From contig SCUP01000117.1 of the NCBI GenBank assembly GCA_004297665.1, forward strand, positions 1 through 8,262: DNA of 8,262 nucleotides, written 5' to 3'. Shown here in pieces: positions 1-5,595 of this stretch (the stretch's first letter is position 1; every line of letters starts with the position of its first letter). Under the pieces are notes generated by a model that did not search any database, was not told the origin of the DNA, and saw only the letters and a list, made by a program, of their open reading frames with translations. Made by a program: the position numbers and the translations under genes. The stretch comes from Nitrosarchaeum sp. (GTDB lineage Archaea; Thermoproteota; Nitrososphaeria; Nitrososphaerales; Nitrosopumilaceae).

Positions 1-95
1 AATTGATTATTCTACATTCTAAGATATATGGGTATAATCGATATTTGCTTGACAAATCATAACATTTTTCATATCCAGAAAACTAATAATTCTTC

Positions 96-332
96 ATGGC
101 TAATCTTGATGCTTTGTATCGAAATATTGCCGCCAAAGTTATCCAAAGATGTCATGGTAGCATCAAAATCACAAAACATGGCAAAATTTTAGAGGTATAT
201 GATGTACATAGACACATTTGGAGTAAAGGACTTGCTGGATTAATAATTAAAGAAGAATGTAAGAACGCCGATTTGAAGGAATGGGAATTTGCACATGTCC
301 GAAATTATGTCATTAAAGAGTTGCTCTCTTGA
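96..332 (+). CDS. Small conserved-looking hypothetical protein (78 aa)
   Basis: I do not recognise this protein. It has 78 residues, is basic, and has no hydrophobic segment long enough for a membrane helix and no signal peptide, so it is probably cytoplasmic. Two cysteines (19 and 55) and histidines at 20, 28, 38, 40 and 67 are present, but they are not spaced as a classical zinc finger. The pattern of charged and hydrophobic residues suggests a compact mixed alpha/beta fold. The ATG at 96 is the first in-frame start; no Shine-Dalgarno motif precedes it, and only a weak AT-rich stretch around 65-74 could be a TATA box. The gene converges on the zinc-ribbon gene at 358-618, with 25 bp between the two stops. 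Support for coding is the length of the open frame and a protein-like composition; function is unknown. Confidence 0.6.
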   Translation: MANLDALYRNIAAKVIQRCHGSIKITKHGKILEVYDVHRHIWSKGLAGLIIKEECKNADLKEWEFAHVRNYVIKELLS

Positions 333-336
333 TTAT

Positions 337-351
337 GATACTTTTTGTATC
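337..351 (+). terminator. Short hairpin with T5 loop between two convergent genes
   Basis: GATAC-TTTTT-GTATC is a perfect 5-bp inverted repeat around five T residues, starting five bases after the 78-aa gene stop and ending before the stop of the opposite gene. Archaeal termination depends mainly on T-runs in the non-template strand, so the T5 is the more relevant part for the plus-strand transcript. The stem is short and AT-rich, so the call is tentative. Confidence 0.3.
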
Positions 352-357
352 TGAAAT

Positions 358-618
358 CTAGTATGTTACTTTTCGTATGAGATGCGGCTCTTTTAACATG
401 ACCTGATAGTCTTTTGCAGCTGATAATTCCACTTCTCTGAGATTGTGGTTTGTAACTACGGTTAATGCCTCACAACGTGTGCAAAGTATTGTCTGACCGT
501 CAGATCTTCTTTCAAAAACAACATTTTTTTCTAATCTGTCATCTTTTTGGCATCTGGGGCATAATTTTGGTTCTTTTAGTATTGTAATTATTTCTCGGAT
601 GTAAATTGTTCTTGGCAT
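358..618 (-). CDS. Small zinc-ribbon protein, two CxxC motifs (86 aa)
   Basis: The protein carries CPRC at residues 20-23 and CTRC at 46-49, separated by 22 residues, which is the usual geometry of a four-cysteine zinc ribbon. Such small archaeal zinc ribbons often bind nucleic acid or act as protein-interaction modules, but nothing here identifies the partner. The C-terminal 35 residues are mixed and charged, without a membrane segment. The start is the ATG whose complement lies at 616-618; no other start codon occurs nearby and no Shine-Dalgarno motif is visible. Its promoter must lie in 619-822. The AT-rich stretches at 624-631 and 643-648 on the minus strand are candidates, but neither sits at the expected spacing with a good sequence. 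The metal site is seen in the sequence; the role is unknown. Confidence 0.7.
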   Translation of the reverse strand: MPRTIYIREIITILKEPKLCPRCQKDDRLEKNVVFERRSDGQTILCTRCEALTVVTNHNLREVELSAAKDYQVMLKEPHLIRKVTY

Positions 619-682
619 TTGTGTATTTTATCAAAGTCTGACAAAAAAGAGTTTGTATTTTAGTGTTAACTGGCATCCAGCA

Positions 683-699
683 TTTTGTTTCAAACAAAA
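683..699. repeat. 17-bp palindrome TTTTGTTT-C-AAACAAAA
   Basis: A perfect inverted repeat with 8-bp arms and a single central C lies in the 204-bp gap between the zinc-ribbon gene and the PurP-like gene. A one-base loop cannot form a full hairpin, so a dimeric-protein binding site or a shorter-stem hairpin is more likely. The position is about 65-80 bp upstream of the zinc-ribbon gene start and 124 bp or more beyond the PurP-like gene stop. The low-complexity composition makes chance occurrence plausible. No gene or RNA is evident elsewhere in 619-822. Confidence 0.3.
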
Positions 700-822
700 A
701 CCGTTCTTTTAATTATTTGAACCAAAACGTTAGGTATTCTGTATATTTCCTAATCTAGCCAATTAACAAATATCATTTGTATTATCCATGAAATATGTCT
801 TTGGCATTTATTAAATAAAATT

Positions 823-1914
823 CTACGTTACTATTTCATCTAGACGGTCTTCTTCTTGGGCACGTCTTATTTCCATTGCTATTCTTCTGCCTACCCCAAA
901 TGTTTTACCATATTGATATTTTGTGTACGGACTAGTAGTTGCTACAATTGGATTACCTGGAACGCGAAGTGATACATCATACACTACCAATTCCAAATCT
1001 TTTGTAATTACGCTTTGCAGTGAAAATGGCCCTATGATTCCGGGGGCATATTCTTTTTTGACAGCAGTCACAAATTTGTCCCCCATCTTGATTACTTTTT
1101 CAAGTAGCGATTCCCTAATGCTTGCTGGAGTGTGACCGACTTCGATATTTTGTAAATCAATATCTATGTCTAATTGCTGTTTTGCAGGAAGCGCATTAAA
1201 GTCATGCACATTAGTTTGTAGTCTTCTCTCTATTCCTATGAAATCAACTTGTTTTGATATTGGTGTGTGAAAGAAATTAAAATTCATGTATGTTCCAATT
1301 GCTAGTTCTTCTATGCTTGATTTTTCCAAATCTTTTCTAGAGATTAATCCTTGTTTTATCTTTGATTCTGATTTTTCTTTATAGTCTTTGTATGATGATA
1401 CAGTAAAGAAAGCACGTTCTAACGGTCTTTTCATTTCTTGAACCTTAACAATACATGGCTTATTGATGCTTTTTGGGTCTTTGAATAATTTTGGAAATTT
1501 TATCTTTGCTTTTTCTAATAAATAATACTGGTTTTTTTTGGCTGTTCTTTCTTCTGCCTGGAATAATTTTCTATTTCCAAATATTGGTACCTTGAATGAA
1601 TTTTCCAGAGTTTTGTATCCTAGATATACAGTCAGTGATCTATGTGGAATTACTATGGTGCTTGTATCTCTCAAAGTTTTTTGAATCTTAGGCGATGCCA
1701 TGTCTTTGAATTTATTTAAAACTATGATTTCATCAGCTATTCTGCTAAATCTCTGATAAGGCTCTTCTCTACCTTTTTGACAATAAACTATAGTCTGAAA
1801 ATTTTCATCTTTTGCTCCGTCCATAACTTCTAATGCGGAATGGCTTCCCATAACTCCTATTCTTACATCAGAATAACCACTCACAATTTTTTTAATTTCA
1901 GAATTACTAATCAT
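823..1914 (-). CDS. purP: PurP-family ATP-grasp ligase (FAICAR synthetase-like), divergent
   Basis: PurP enzymes use ATP and formate to convert AICAR to FAICAR, the archaeal replacement for the PurH transformylase in purine synthesis; they act in the cytoplasm. The 363 residues match the family length, with an N-terminal DUF1246-like part (about 14-135) and a C-terminal DUF1297-like ATP-grasp part (about 170-361). Family signatures seen are GSHSALE (23-29) with DGAK (32-35), CQKGRE (45-50), VPIFGNRKL (109-117), GIERR (227-231), ALPAKQQL (241-248), IRESLLEKV (266-274), GIIGPF (292-297) and GRRIAMEI (342-349). Two expected active-site stretches differ: the glycine-rich nucleotide loop (GARGGRGYF-like) is replaced around 158-170 by a segment with no glycine, and the SARV-GGTN segment reads SLRVPGNP (315-322), with Asp313 where Glu is usual. 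It may therefore be a PurP paralogue of altered function. The ATG at 1914 lies 26 nt from a good TATA box. Confidence 0.8.
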   Translation of the reverse strand: MISNSEIKKIVSGYSDVRIGVMGSHSALEVMDGAKDENFQTIVYCQKGREEPYQRFSRIADEIIVLNKFKDMASPKIQKTLRDTSTIVIPHRSLTVYLGYKTLENSFKVPIFGNRKLFQAEERTAKKNQYYLLEKAKIKFPKLFKDPKSINKPCIVKVQEMKRPLERAFFTVSSYKDYKEKSESKIKQGLISRKDLEKSSIEELAIGTYMNFNFFHTPISKQVDFIGIERRLQTNVHDFNALPAKQQLDIDIDLQNIEVGHTPASIRESLLEKVIKMGDKFVTAVKKEYAPGIIGPFSLQSVITKDLELVVYDVSLRVPGNPIVATTSPYTKYQYGKTFGVGRRIAMEIRRAQEEDRLDEIVT

Positions 1915-1936
1915 ATATTGGCTACAATACAGGAAC

Positions 1937-1944
1937 TAATATAG
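1937..1944 (-). promoter_or_regulatory. TATA box of the PurP-like gene
   Basis: On the minus strand the sequence reads CTATATTA, centred about 26-27 nt upstream of the ATG at 1914. This is the spacing at which transcription would start on or next to the start codon, giving a leaderless mRNA. There is no Shine-Dalgarno motif in between, which fits. The box lies between divergent genes. Confidence 0.5.
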
Positions 1945-2013
1945 CTAATTTTCAATTATTTGGCTCGATTCTATGATCACAAGATTTTTCTAAAAAGATT
2001 GATAGGTAATTGT

Positions 2014-2154
2014 ATGATGTATTCTCTTGAATTGCAGATGGCTGGAGTAATTTTGCTATCTGCAATGGCTGTGGGAGGAATTTCTTTATGGCTCAAAAGA
2101 AGAAAGGAACAACAAAAATTAGACACATATGATGGTGAGACACACAATATCTAA
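2014..2154 (+). CDS. Small single-pass membrane protein (46 aa)
   Basis: From the ATG at 2014 the frame encodes 46 residues: a short N-terminus, a hydrophobic helix at about residues 9-27 (MAGVILLSAM then AVGGISLWL), a positively charged LKRRKEQQ patch, and a polar acidic tail. The positive-inside rule predicts the N-terminus outside and the tail in the cytoplasm. The frame is open upstream to a TTG at 1960, which would add 18 basic residues. I prefer 2014 or the adjacent 2017 because they are ATG codons and a TATA-like CTAAAAAG sits at 1990-1997. A still shorter start at 2038 is possible. No family is recognised. The gene lies between the divergent PurP-like gene and ubiX, with 57 bp to ubiX. 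Coding is supported mainly by the clean helix-plus-KRRK pattern. Confidence 0.5.
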   Translation: MMYSLELQMAGVILLSAMAVGGISLWLKRRKEQQKLDTYDGETHNI

Positions 2155-2169
2155 TCTACACATGCTAAC

Positions 2170-2182
2170 TATCTAATAGATA
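2170..2182. promoter_or_regulatory. Palindrome TATCTA-A-TAGATA at the ubiX promoter
   Basis: A perfect inverted repeat with 6-bp arms and one central base overlaps the upstream edge of the ubiX TATA box, and a further TAGATA half-site occurs at 2199-2204. A protein bound here would affect TBP/TFB binding, so it could be an operator. It has the same 6-1-6 geometry, but a different sequence, as the palindrome at 5525-5537. In AT-rich DNA this can also arise by chance. Confidence 0.3.
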
Positions 2183-2187
2183 AAATA
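2180..2187 (+). promoter_or_regulatory. TATA box of ubiX
   Basis: ATAAAATA is centred about 28 nt upstream of the ubiX ATG, as expected for a leaderless archaeal transcript. No Shine-Dalgarno motif is present before the start, which agrees with this reading. Confidence 0.5.
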
Positions 2188-2211
2188 CAGATATGTTTTA
2201 GATAATTCATA

Positions 2212-2766
2212 ATGAAATTAATAGTTGGTATTACTGGTAGCACTGGCGTTATCTATGGAATTCGTTTGTTAGAGGTTCTCAAGAAGTTAGGAGTTGAGAC
2301 TCATTTGATAATGTCAGAGTGGGCTATCAAGTGTATTTCTATGGAGACAGAATTTCAACTTGATTATGTAAAGTCTCTTGCAACGAACACTTCTGATGAA
2401 AAAAATATGGCATCTAGTGTTTCTAGTGGAACTCATAAAGTCGACGGTATGATAGTTGCACCATGTAGCATGAAAACACTATCTGCGATTGCAAATGGAT
2501 ACGATGATACTCTTGTAGCAAGAGCAGCAGATGTTACAATTAAAGAATCTAGAAAACTAATTTTAATGGTCAGAGAAACCCCGCTTTCTGCAATACATCT
2601 TGAAAATATGCTCAAGCTGTCTAGATTGGGTGTTGTAATTTTACCGCCTGTTACAGAATTTTACACAAAACCAAAAACCATTGATGATATTGTAAATCAT
2701 GGTGTTGGAAAGTGTTTAGACCAATTTGATCTAGAGCACGATTTATACCCTCGTTGGGGCACTTAA
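2212..2766 (+). CDS. ubiX: UbiX flavin prenyltransferase
   Basis: UbiX transfers a dimethylallyl group to FMN, making the prenylated FMN cofactor that UbiD-family decarboxylases need, for instance in quinone synthesis. The 184-residue length is typical. The N-terminal flavin-binding motif is GITGSTGVIYG (6-16), with Thr11 where Ser is most common. Further signatures are SSGTHKVDGMIVAPCSMKTL (71-90), the helix with AIANGYDDTLVARAADV (92-108), RETPLS (121-126, phosphate contact), ILPP (143-146), FY..P (150-154) with the conserved Tyr151, and the closing HDLYPRWG with Arg181. All regions expected for activity are present. A TATA box 28 nt upstream supports the ATG. The SRPBCC-fold gene follows after 7 nt and is surely co-transcribed. 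No UbiD partner lies in this window, so the downstream pathway cannot be named. Confidence 0.93.
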   Translation: MKLIVGITGSTGVIYGIRLLEVLKKLGVETHLIMSEWAIKCISMETEFQLDYVKSLATNTSDEKNMASSVSSGTHKVDGMIVAPCSMKTLSAIANGYDDTLVARAADVTIKESRKLILMVRETPLSAIHLENMLKLSRLGVVILPPVTEFYTKPKTIDDIVNHGVGKCLDQFDLEHDLYPRWGT

Positions 2767-2773
2767 ATTATAA

Positions 2774-3202
2774 TTGCCAAAAATTATTCTTGAAAAAATT
2801 ATAAAGGCTGACAGGAAAAAAGTCTTTGAACTTACAACAAATTATGAAAATTTTCAGAAAATTCTTCCACACTACTATCCTTCTATCAGAGTAATCTCTG
2901 TTCGCGGAAATGTGTCTGTTGTAGAAGAACACTTGCGGATTGCTGGGCAAGAATTAGTTATGATGGCAAAACATGTAATTGATGAACCAATCTTGCATGA
3001 AATTTTTATTATTGGTGGAGATGCAAAAGGCACTCATATCATTAAGCGATACGAGTCTATCCCACATGGCACAAAATTGATTCTTGAAATTGATTGGAAA
3101 CTAAAAGGTATTATGAAACTGGCTAATTTTTTTGGCAAAAATAAGATTCTGACTGATTATTCTAGGATCATTGATGAATTTATTGCAATTGTGGAGCGTT
3201 AA
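2774..3202 (+). CDS. START/SRPBCC-superfamily lipid-binding-like protein
   Basis: This 142-residue protein has the layout of a START-like helix-grip protein: a first strand (2-9), the typical A-x-x-x-V-F-x-L-T-x-x-Y-x-x-F helix (12-30) followed by LPHYYPS, several alternating strands (37-110), and a long C-terminal amphipathic helix (113-141) that would cover the cavity. The family includes polyketide-cyclase-like and Coq10-like proteins that hold hydrophobic ligands. Translation must begin at the TTG at 2774, because an in-frame TAA lies immediately upstream at 2771 and the next in-frame ATG would remove half the fold. It follows ubiX by 7 nt, so the two should share a transcript; a quinone or isoprenoid ligand is a fair guess, not shown. 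Its stop codon overlaps that of the opposite tatA gene. Confidence 0.75.
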   Translation: MPKIILEKIIKADRKKVFELTTNYENFQKILPHYYPSIRVISVRGNVSVVEEHLRIAGQELVMMAKHVIDEPILHEIFIIGGDAKGTHIIKRYESIPHGTKLILEIDWKLKGIMKLANFFGKNKILTDYSRIIDEFIAIVER

Positions 3203-3411
3203 TCTGATTTTTTTTCTTTGTTTTTAAACTCATTAAGCTCTTTTTCGCCTTCAATCTTGCCTTTCTCAAACTCTGATTTTGCTTTGCCAAAAGTTTTGGC
3301 TATTTCTGGTATCTTCTTTGCCCCGAAAATAAAAACTGCAGCTATCACTAAAATGATCAAAATCTCCTGTATCCCTAATCCTCCTACAAGAAAAATACTC
3401 TCTAGTGCCAT
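3199..3411 (-). CDS. tatA: Twin-arginine translocase subunit TatA
   Basis: TatA oligomerises to form the protein-conducting part of the Tat system, which exports folded proteins across the cytoplasmic membrane. The 70-residue protein has the standard layout: a short N-terminus, a transmembrane helix (about 13-30) with Glu16 near its start, the FGAKKIPE hinge (29-36), an amphipathic helix with regularly spaced lysines (about 31-49), and a charged, disordered tail ending KNKEKKSD. The ATG at 3411 lies 12 nt after the tatC stop, so the two are translated from one mRNA. The last two bases of its stop codon and those of the SRPBCC gene are shared in the tetramer TTAA (3199-3202), and its tail codons lie opposite a T-rich tract that could terminate the plus-strand transcript. 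Confidence 0.93.
   Translation of the reverse strand: MALESIFLVGGLGIQEILIILVIAAVFIFGAKKIPEIAKTFGKAKSEFEKGKIEGEKELNEFKNKEKKSD
3208..3225 (+). terminator. T-rich terminator of the ubiX-SRPBCC transcript
   Basis: Immediately after the SRPBCC stop the plus strand runs T8-C-TTT-G-T5. Archaeal RNA polymerase and the aCPSF1 factor terminate at such U-tracts without a hairpin. The tract lies inside the tatA coding sequence on the other strand, where it encodes the lysine-rich tail. Confidence 0.5.
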
Positions 3412-3423
3412 CTGAGCTCTAGT

Positions 3424-4224
3424 CTATGATTTAAGATTTAAATCTTTTTTACGTTTTTTATGCCCAATTATTATCATGCCTCCGAGATAAAGTGCCATCA
3501 TAGGTACTGCAATAAACCACATGGTAATCCCGCTTCCGTCTGGAGTAACTATTGCACCAAAGACTATGATTGTCAGTATTGCATATCTTATGTTTTTTCT
3601 CCAAAAATTATCGCCTACTATTCCTGACATTGATAATGCATACATTATCAATGGAATTTGAAATGATACCCCAAATGCAAGTAAATATTGTAAAACAAAT
3701 GTAATGAAATCCATTATGTTAAGAAATGTGATTAATCCAGATGCGTCTCCATACATGTAAAGAAATTCTAACATGTAGGGAATTACTAAAAAATATGAAA
3801 AAATACAACCTGTTATGAATAATGCTAATGCAGGAAGTGCAATGCTGCGGGTAACTTTGATTTCACGTTCTTTTAATGCTGGTTTTATGAATCCCACTGA
3901 TTCTTTGATTATTACGGGCATTCCAACTACTATTGCTACAAGTGCTCCGACATAAATTTGGGCAAAGAGGGCTTGTCCTGGTTGTGTTTGTATTAATTGA
4001 ACTCCTTCTGGAACTAGATTGTTTTTCATATAATTTGTAATCTGCGCTGCAATGTTGTTTATTGGATCTAGTGCAGGATAGTATAGCTGAACCCCTGCTA
4101 TGTCAATTGGGTATAAATGAAATGAAATTATAAATGCAAAAATTACTCCTATTACTATAATAATTCGCATAATTCTTTTTCTTAGTTCTTCTAGATGTTG
4201 ATTGATACCTTCAATTGATGACAT
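3424..4224 (-). CDS. tatC: Twin-arginine translocase subunit TatC
   Basis: TatC is the membrane receptor for twin-arginine signal peptides and the core of the Tat translocase. The 266-residue protein has the family hallmarks: HLEELRKRI at the N-terminus (10-18), where Glu13 matches the signal-peptide-contacting glutamate of E. coli TatC, and FIKPALKERE (112-121), where Glu121 matches its second essential glutamate. The VTPDGSGITMW signature (226-236) introduces the last helix. Six membrane helices can be placed at about 17-36, 85-108, 126-152, 174-198, 211-226 and 232-253. The loop after helix 1 is long (about 37-84). Order in the transcript is the 154-aa unknown gene, tatC, then tatA. The ATG at 4224 follows the upstream gene by 29 nt, and ATAAAACA at 4246-4253 could provide an extra promoter. 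Confidence 0.95.
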   Translation of the reverse strand: MSSIEGINQHLEELRKRIMRIIIVIGVIFAFIISFHLYPIDIAGVQLYYPALDPINNIAAQITNYMKNNLVPEGVQLIQTQPGQALFAQIYVGALVAIVVGMPVIIKESVGFIKPALKEREIKVTRSIALPALALFITGCIFSYFLVIPYMLEFLYMYGDASGLITFLNIMDFITFVLQYLLAFGVSFQIPLIMYALSMSGIVGDNFWRKNIRYAILTIIVFGAIVTPDGSGITMWFIAVPMMALYLGGMIIIGHKKRKKDLNLKS

Positions 4225-4245
4225 CTAAATTCATCTATCTTAAAC

Positions 4246-4253
4246 TGTTTTAT
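4246..4253 (-). promoter_or_regulatory. Possible internal TATA box for tatC
   Basis: The minus strand reads ATAAAACA, centred about 25 nt upstream of the tatC ATG, directly after the stop codon of the preceding gene. The spacing fits a leaderless tatC-tatA transcript in addition to read-through from the gene upstream. The sequence is only a fair TATA match. Confidence 0.3.
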
Positions 4254-4718
4254 CTATTTGCCTGGAATTGGAAGTAGTTTTGCTTCTGGCAATCCCGCAT
4301 TTTTGAGTTCTTCCGTACTCAAATCATGGAATTCTAAGGAGATGATGGCTTTTGTCTTGAATTTCTGTTCCATACTTTTTGCTAATGCTGCAATGTCTTT
4401 GCTGGAATAGATTTCTTTTGAACCTTTGAGAAATATCCTTTCGCCTTTTTCCATCTCTTTTCCACCAAATCTTTCTTGAAGGAAACTTGTGATGGAAGGT
4501 AATTCGTTTCTTGGTATGTTGTTGTAATAATATGTAATTCCCTTGACTGATTCATAGTCATATGGTGTACCATTTCTATACATGAAGATACCAATGAAAA
4601 TTGCTTCTACGTCTGGTTCTCTAATGCATTTAATTTCCCAATTTAGTAATTTTTCTTCATTGTAGACAAATTTCTCCATTTCATCTGCAGTAATCTTCCA
4701 ATATCTTGATCTTGACAA
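4254..4718 (-). CDS. Unknown soluble protein heading the tat operon (154 aa)
   Basis: I do not recognise this protein. It has 154 residues, is rich in Lys and Glu, has no signal peptide or membrane helix, and looks like a folded alpha/beta cytoplasmic protein; one cysteine at 31 is seen. Notable stretches are an aromatic YDYESVKGITYYY (54-66), a lysine/glycine-rich centre (FGGKEMEKGERIFLKG, 84-99) and a proline-containing C-terminus. Translation starts at TTG (4718): no in-frame ATG lies nearby upstream, the next internal one would remove 12 residues, and a strong TATA box lies 27 nt upstream of the TTG. It precedes tatC by 29 nt on the same strand. A role linked to Tat export, such as targeting or chaperoning, is only inference from position. 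Confidence 0.75.
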   Translation of the reverse strand: MSRSRYWKITADEMEKFVYNEEKLLNWEIKCIREPDVEAIFIGIFMYRNGTPYDYESVKGITYYYNNIPRNELPSITSFLQERFGGKEMEKGERIFLKGSKEIYSSKDIAALAKSMEQKFKTKAIISLEFHDLSTEELKNAGLPEAKLLPIPGK

Positions 4719-4741
4719 TATGTTATGTTCTCAAGTAATCT

Positions 4742-4749
4742 GATATAAA
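4742..4749 (-). promoter_or_regulatory. TATA box of the 154-aa gene / tat operon
   Basis: The minus strand reads TTTATATC, the best TATA match in the window, centred 27 nt upstream of the TTG at 4718. This supports both the non-ATG start and a leaderless mRNA for the operon. Confidence 0.6.
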
Positions 4750-4801
4750 TTTCAATGTTCTATCAACAAAACAATGCCTTTGATTTTGACTTGATATAAT
4801 T

Positions 4802-5503
4802 TCAAGAGATATTATTGACTGACTTGGAACCGTGTTTTTTAGAAATTATTACTTCGATAACAAGACCAGTAACTATTACTGCCAACACTGCTATTGCAGA
4901 CCATAAGAATTGAACTAATGGGTCTGTAGTTTGTATTGCTGCAGCTGTCATCATGGTATCCTCTGTAGGCATTGATTTGAAGGCAATCTCTGGTGCTTCT
5001 GCAGGTGTACTCATCATTGGAGTTTGTTCTTCCATGTTTACACTTGGTTCTGTTCCTTTTTGGATAATCTGTGATGAAAACCATGCAGCTATGGACACTC
5101 CTCCAAGTGTAGCCAATCTGTGAATTCTTGTAAACGAATTGAAAAGAGACTTGCTCTTTTTTGCGGGTTCAGACATTTGTGATGGCAGTATTATTATTGC
5201 AAGCTTGTCTACAGTGTAAAACTTCATGTCATGGGATTTTGTATTTTTTCCAACGCTTGTAATTTTTACTACTCCTGATTCTTGCATTTTTTTTAAATGA
5301 TAAATCACTAATGGCAATGAAATTTCTGTTTTTTGTGATATTTGATTTGCCGTCAACGAATCATTAAACAAAATTTTTAAAATCGCCCTACTTGAATCAG
5401 AGCTTAGTATTTCTCCTATGGATTTCATCTTTTGATCTTCGGTTGACAGAATTTCTACTCTGTCTGAAATTCCTACTGAATCTCCCTCCATATCATCTTT
5501 CAT
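4802..5503 (-). CDS. Membrane-anchored ArsR-type winged-helix regulator
   Basis: This 233-residue protein joins a DNA-binding domain to membrane segments. Residues 25-105 form an ArsR-like winged helix: a first helix with SSRAILKILFND (37-48), the helix-turn-helix SLTANQISQKTEISLPLVIYHLKKMQESG (49-77), with the usual LxxHLKKL-like recognition helix, and a wing ending in a strand with FYTV (95-98). A basic linker (113-129) leads to a weakly hydrophobic segment (129-148), a roughly 46-residue polar loop (149-195) with six methionines and many Thr, Pro and Glu, and a strong membrane helix (196-220) with a basic tail. With both segments spanning, the loop lies outside and the DNA-binding domain inside, a one-component envelope sensor; if only the last spans, topology changes. 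It is divergent from the secreted SIMPL gene, and a palindrome covers its probable TATA box. An alternative start lies at codon 5. The signal is unknown. Confidence 0.85.
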   Translation of the reverse strand: MKDDMEGDSVGISDRVEILSTEDQKMKSIGEILSSDSSRAILKILFNDSLTANQISQKTEISLPLVIYHLKKMQESGVVKITSVGKNTKSHDMKFYTVDKLAIIILPSQMSEPAKKSKSLFNSFTRIHRLATLGGVSIAAWFSSQIIQKGTEPSVNMEEQTPMMSTPAEAPEIAFKSMPTEDTMMTAAAIQTTDPLVQFLWSAIAVLAVIVTGLVIEVIISKKHGSKSVNNIS

Positions 5504-5524
5504 TGAACCAATAAAATTTGAAGT

Positions 5525-5537
5525 GTCTTATTAAGAC
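5525..5537. promoter_or_regulatory. Operator-like palindrome GTCTTA-T-TAAGAC
   Basis: A perfect inverted repeat with 6-bp arms around one T lies in the 92-bp region between the divergent regulator and SIMPL genes. On the minus strand it contains TTAATAAG, centred about 27 nt upstream of the regulator ATG, exactly where a leaderless TATA box belongs. Bound dimer would block the basal factors, so autoregulation by the adjacent winged-helix protein is the simplest guess. It lies about 60 bp upstream of the SIMPL start. Confidence 0.45.
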
Positions 5538-5565
5538 TTGTTGTTAAAATGAAATTTAATCAAAC

Positions 5566-5573
5566 CTTATCTA
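5566..5573 (+). promoter_or_regulatory. Possible TATA box of the SIMPL gene
   Basis: CTTATCTA is centred about 26-27 nt upstream of the ATG at 5596, the spacing seen for the other leaderless promoters in the window. The match to a TATA box is moderate. Confidence 0.35.
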
Positions 5574-5595
5574 CAAAAATTAATATTGTATATTT

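Noticed and set aside
2..22. Possible last six codons and stop of a gene entering from the left
   Set aside because: Too few residues to recognise; any frame would show such an ending by chance.
664..759. GTG-initiated frame of about 31 codons in the gap before the PurP-like gene
   Set aside because: It is very short, has no promoter or ribosome-binding signal and no recognisable features.
923..1135. 70-codon plus-strand frame inside the PurP-like gene
   Set aside because: It lies wholly opposite a strongly supported gene, and its translation shows no family features.
2768..2950. 60-codon minus-strand frame opposite the SRPBCC gene
   Set aside because: Its Phe/Asn/Lys-rich composition is unlike a protein, and it overlaps the supported gene.
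3218..3415. 65-codon plus-strand frame opposite tatA
   Set aside because: TatA is unmistakable on the other strand, and this frame is its mirror.
4382..4594. 70-codon frame on the same strand within the 154-aa gene
   Set aside because: It overlaps a gene with its own promoter in another frame, and its composition is unlike a protein.
4839..5084. 81-codon minus-strand frame within the regulator gene
   Set aside because: Its composition is dominated by Asn, Tyr, Ser and Thr, as expected of a frame shifted from the regulator's loop and membrane helix.
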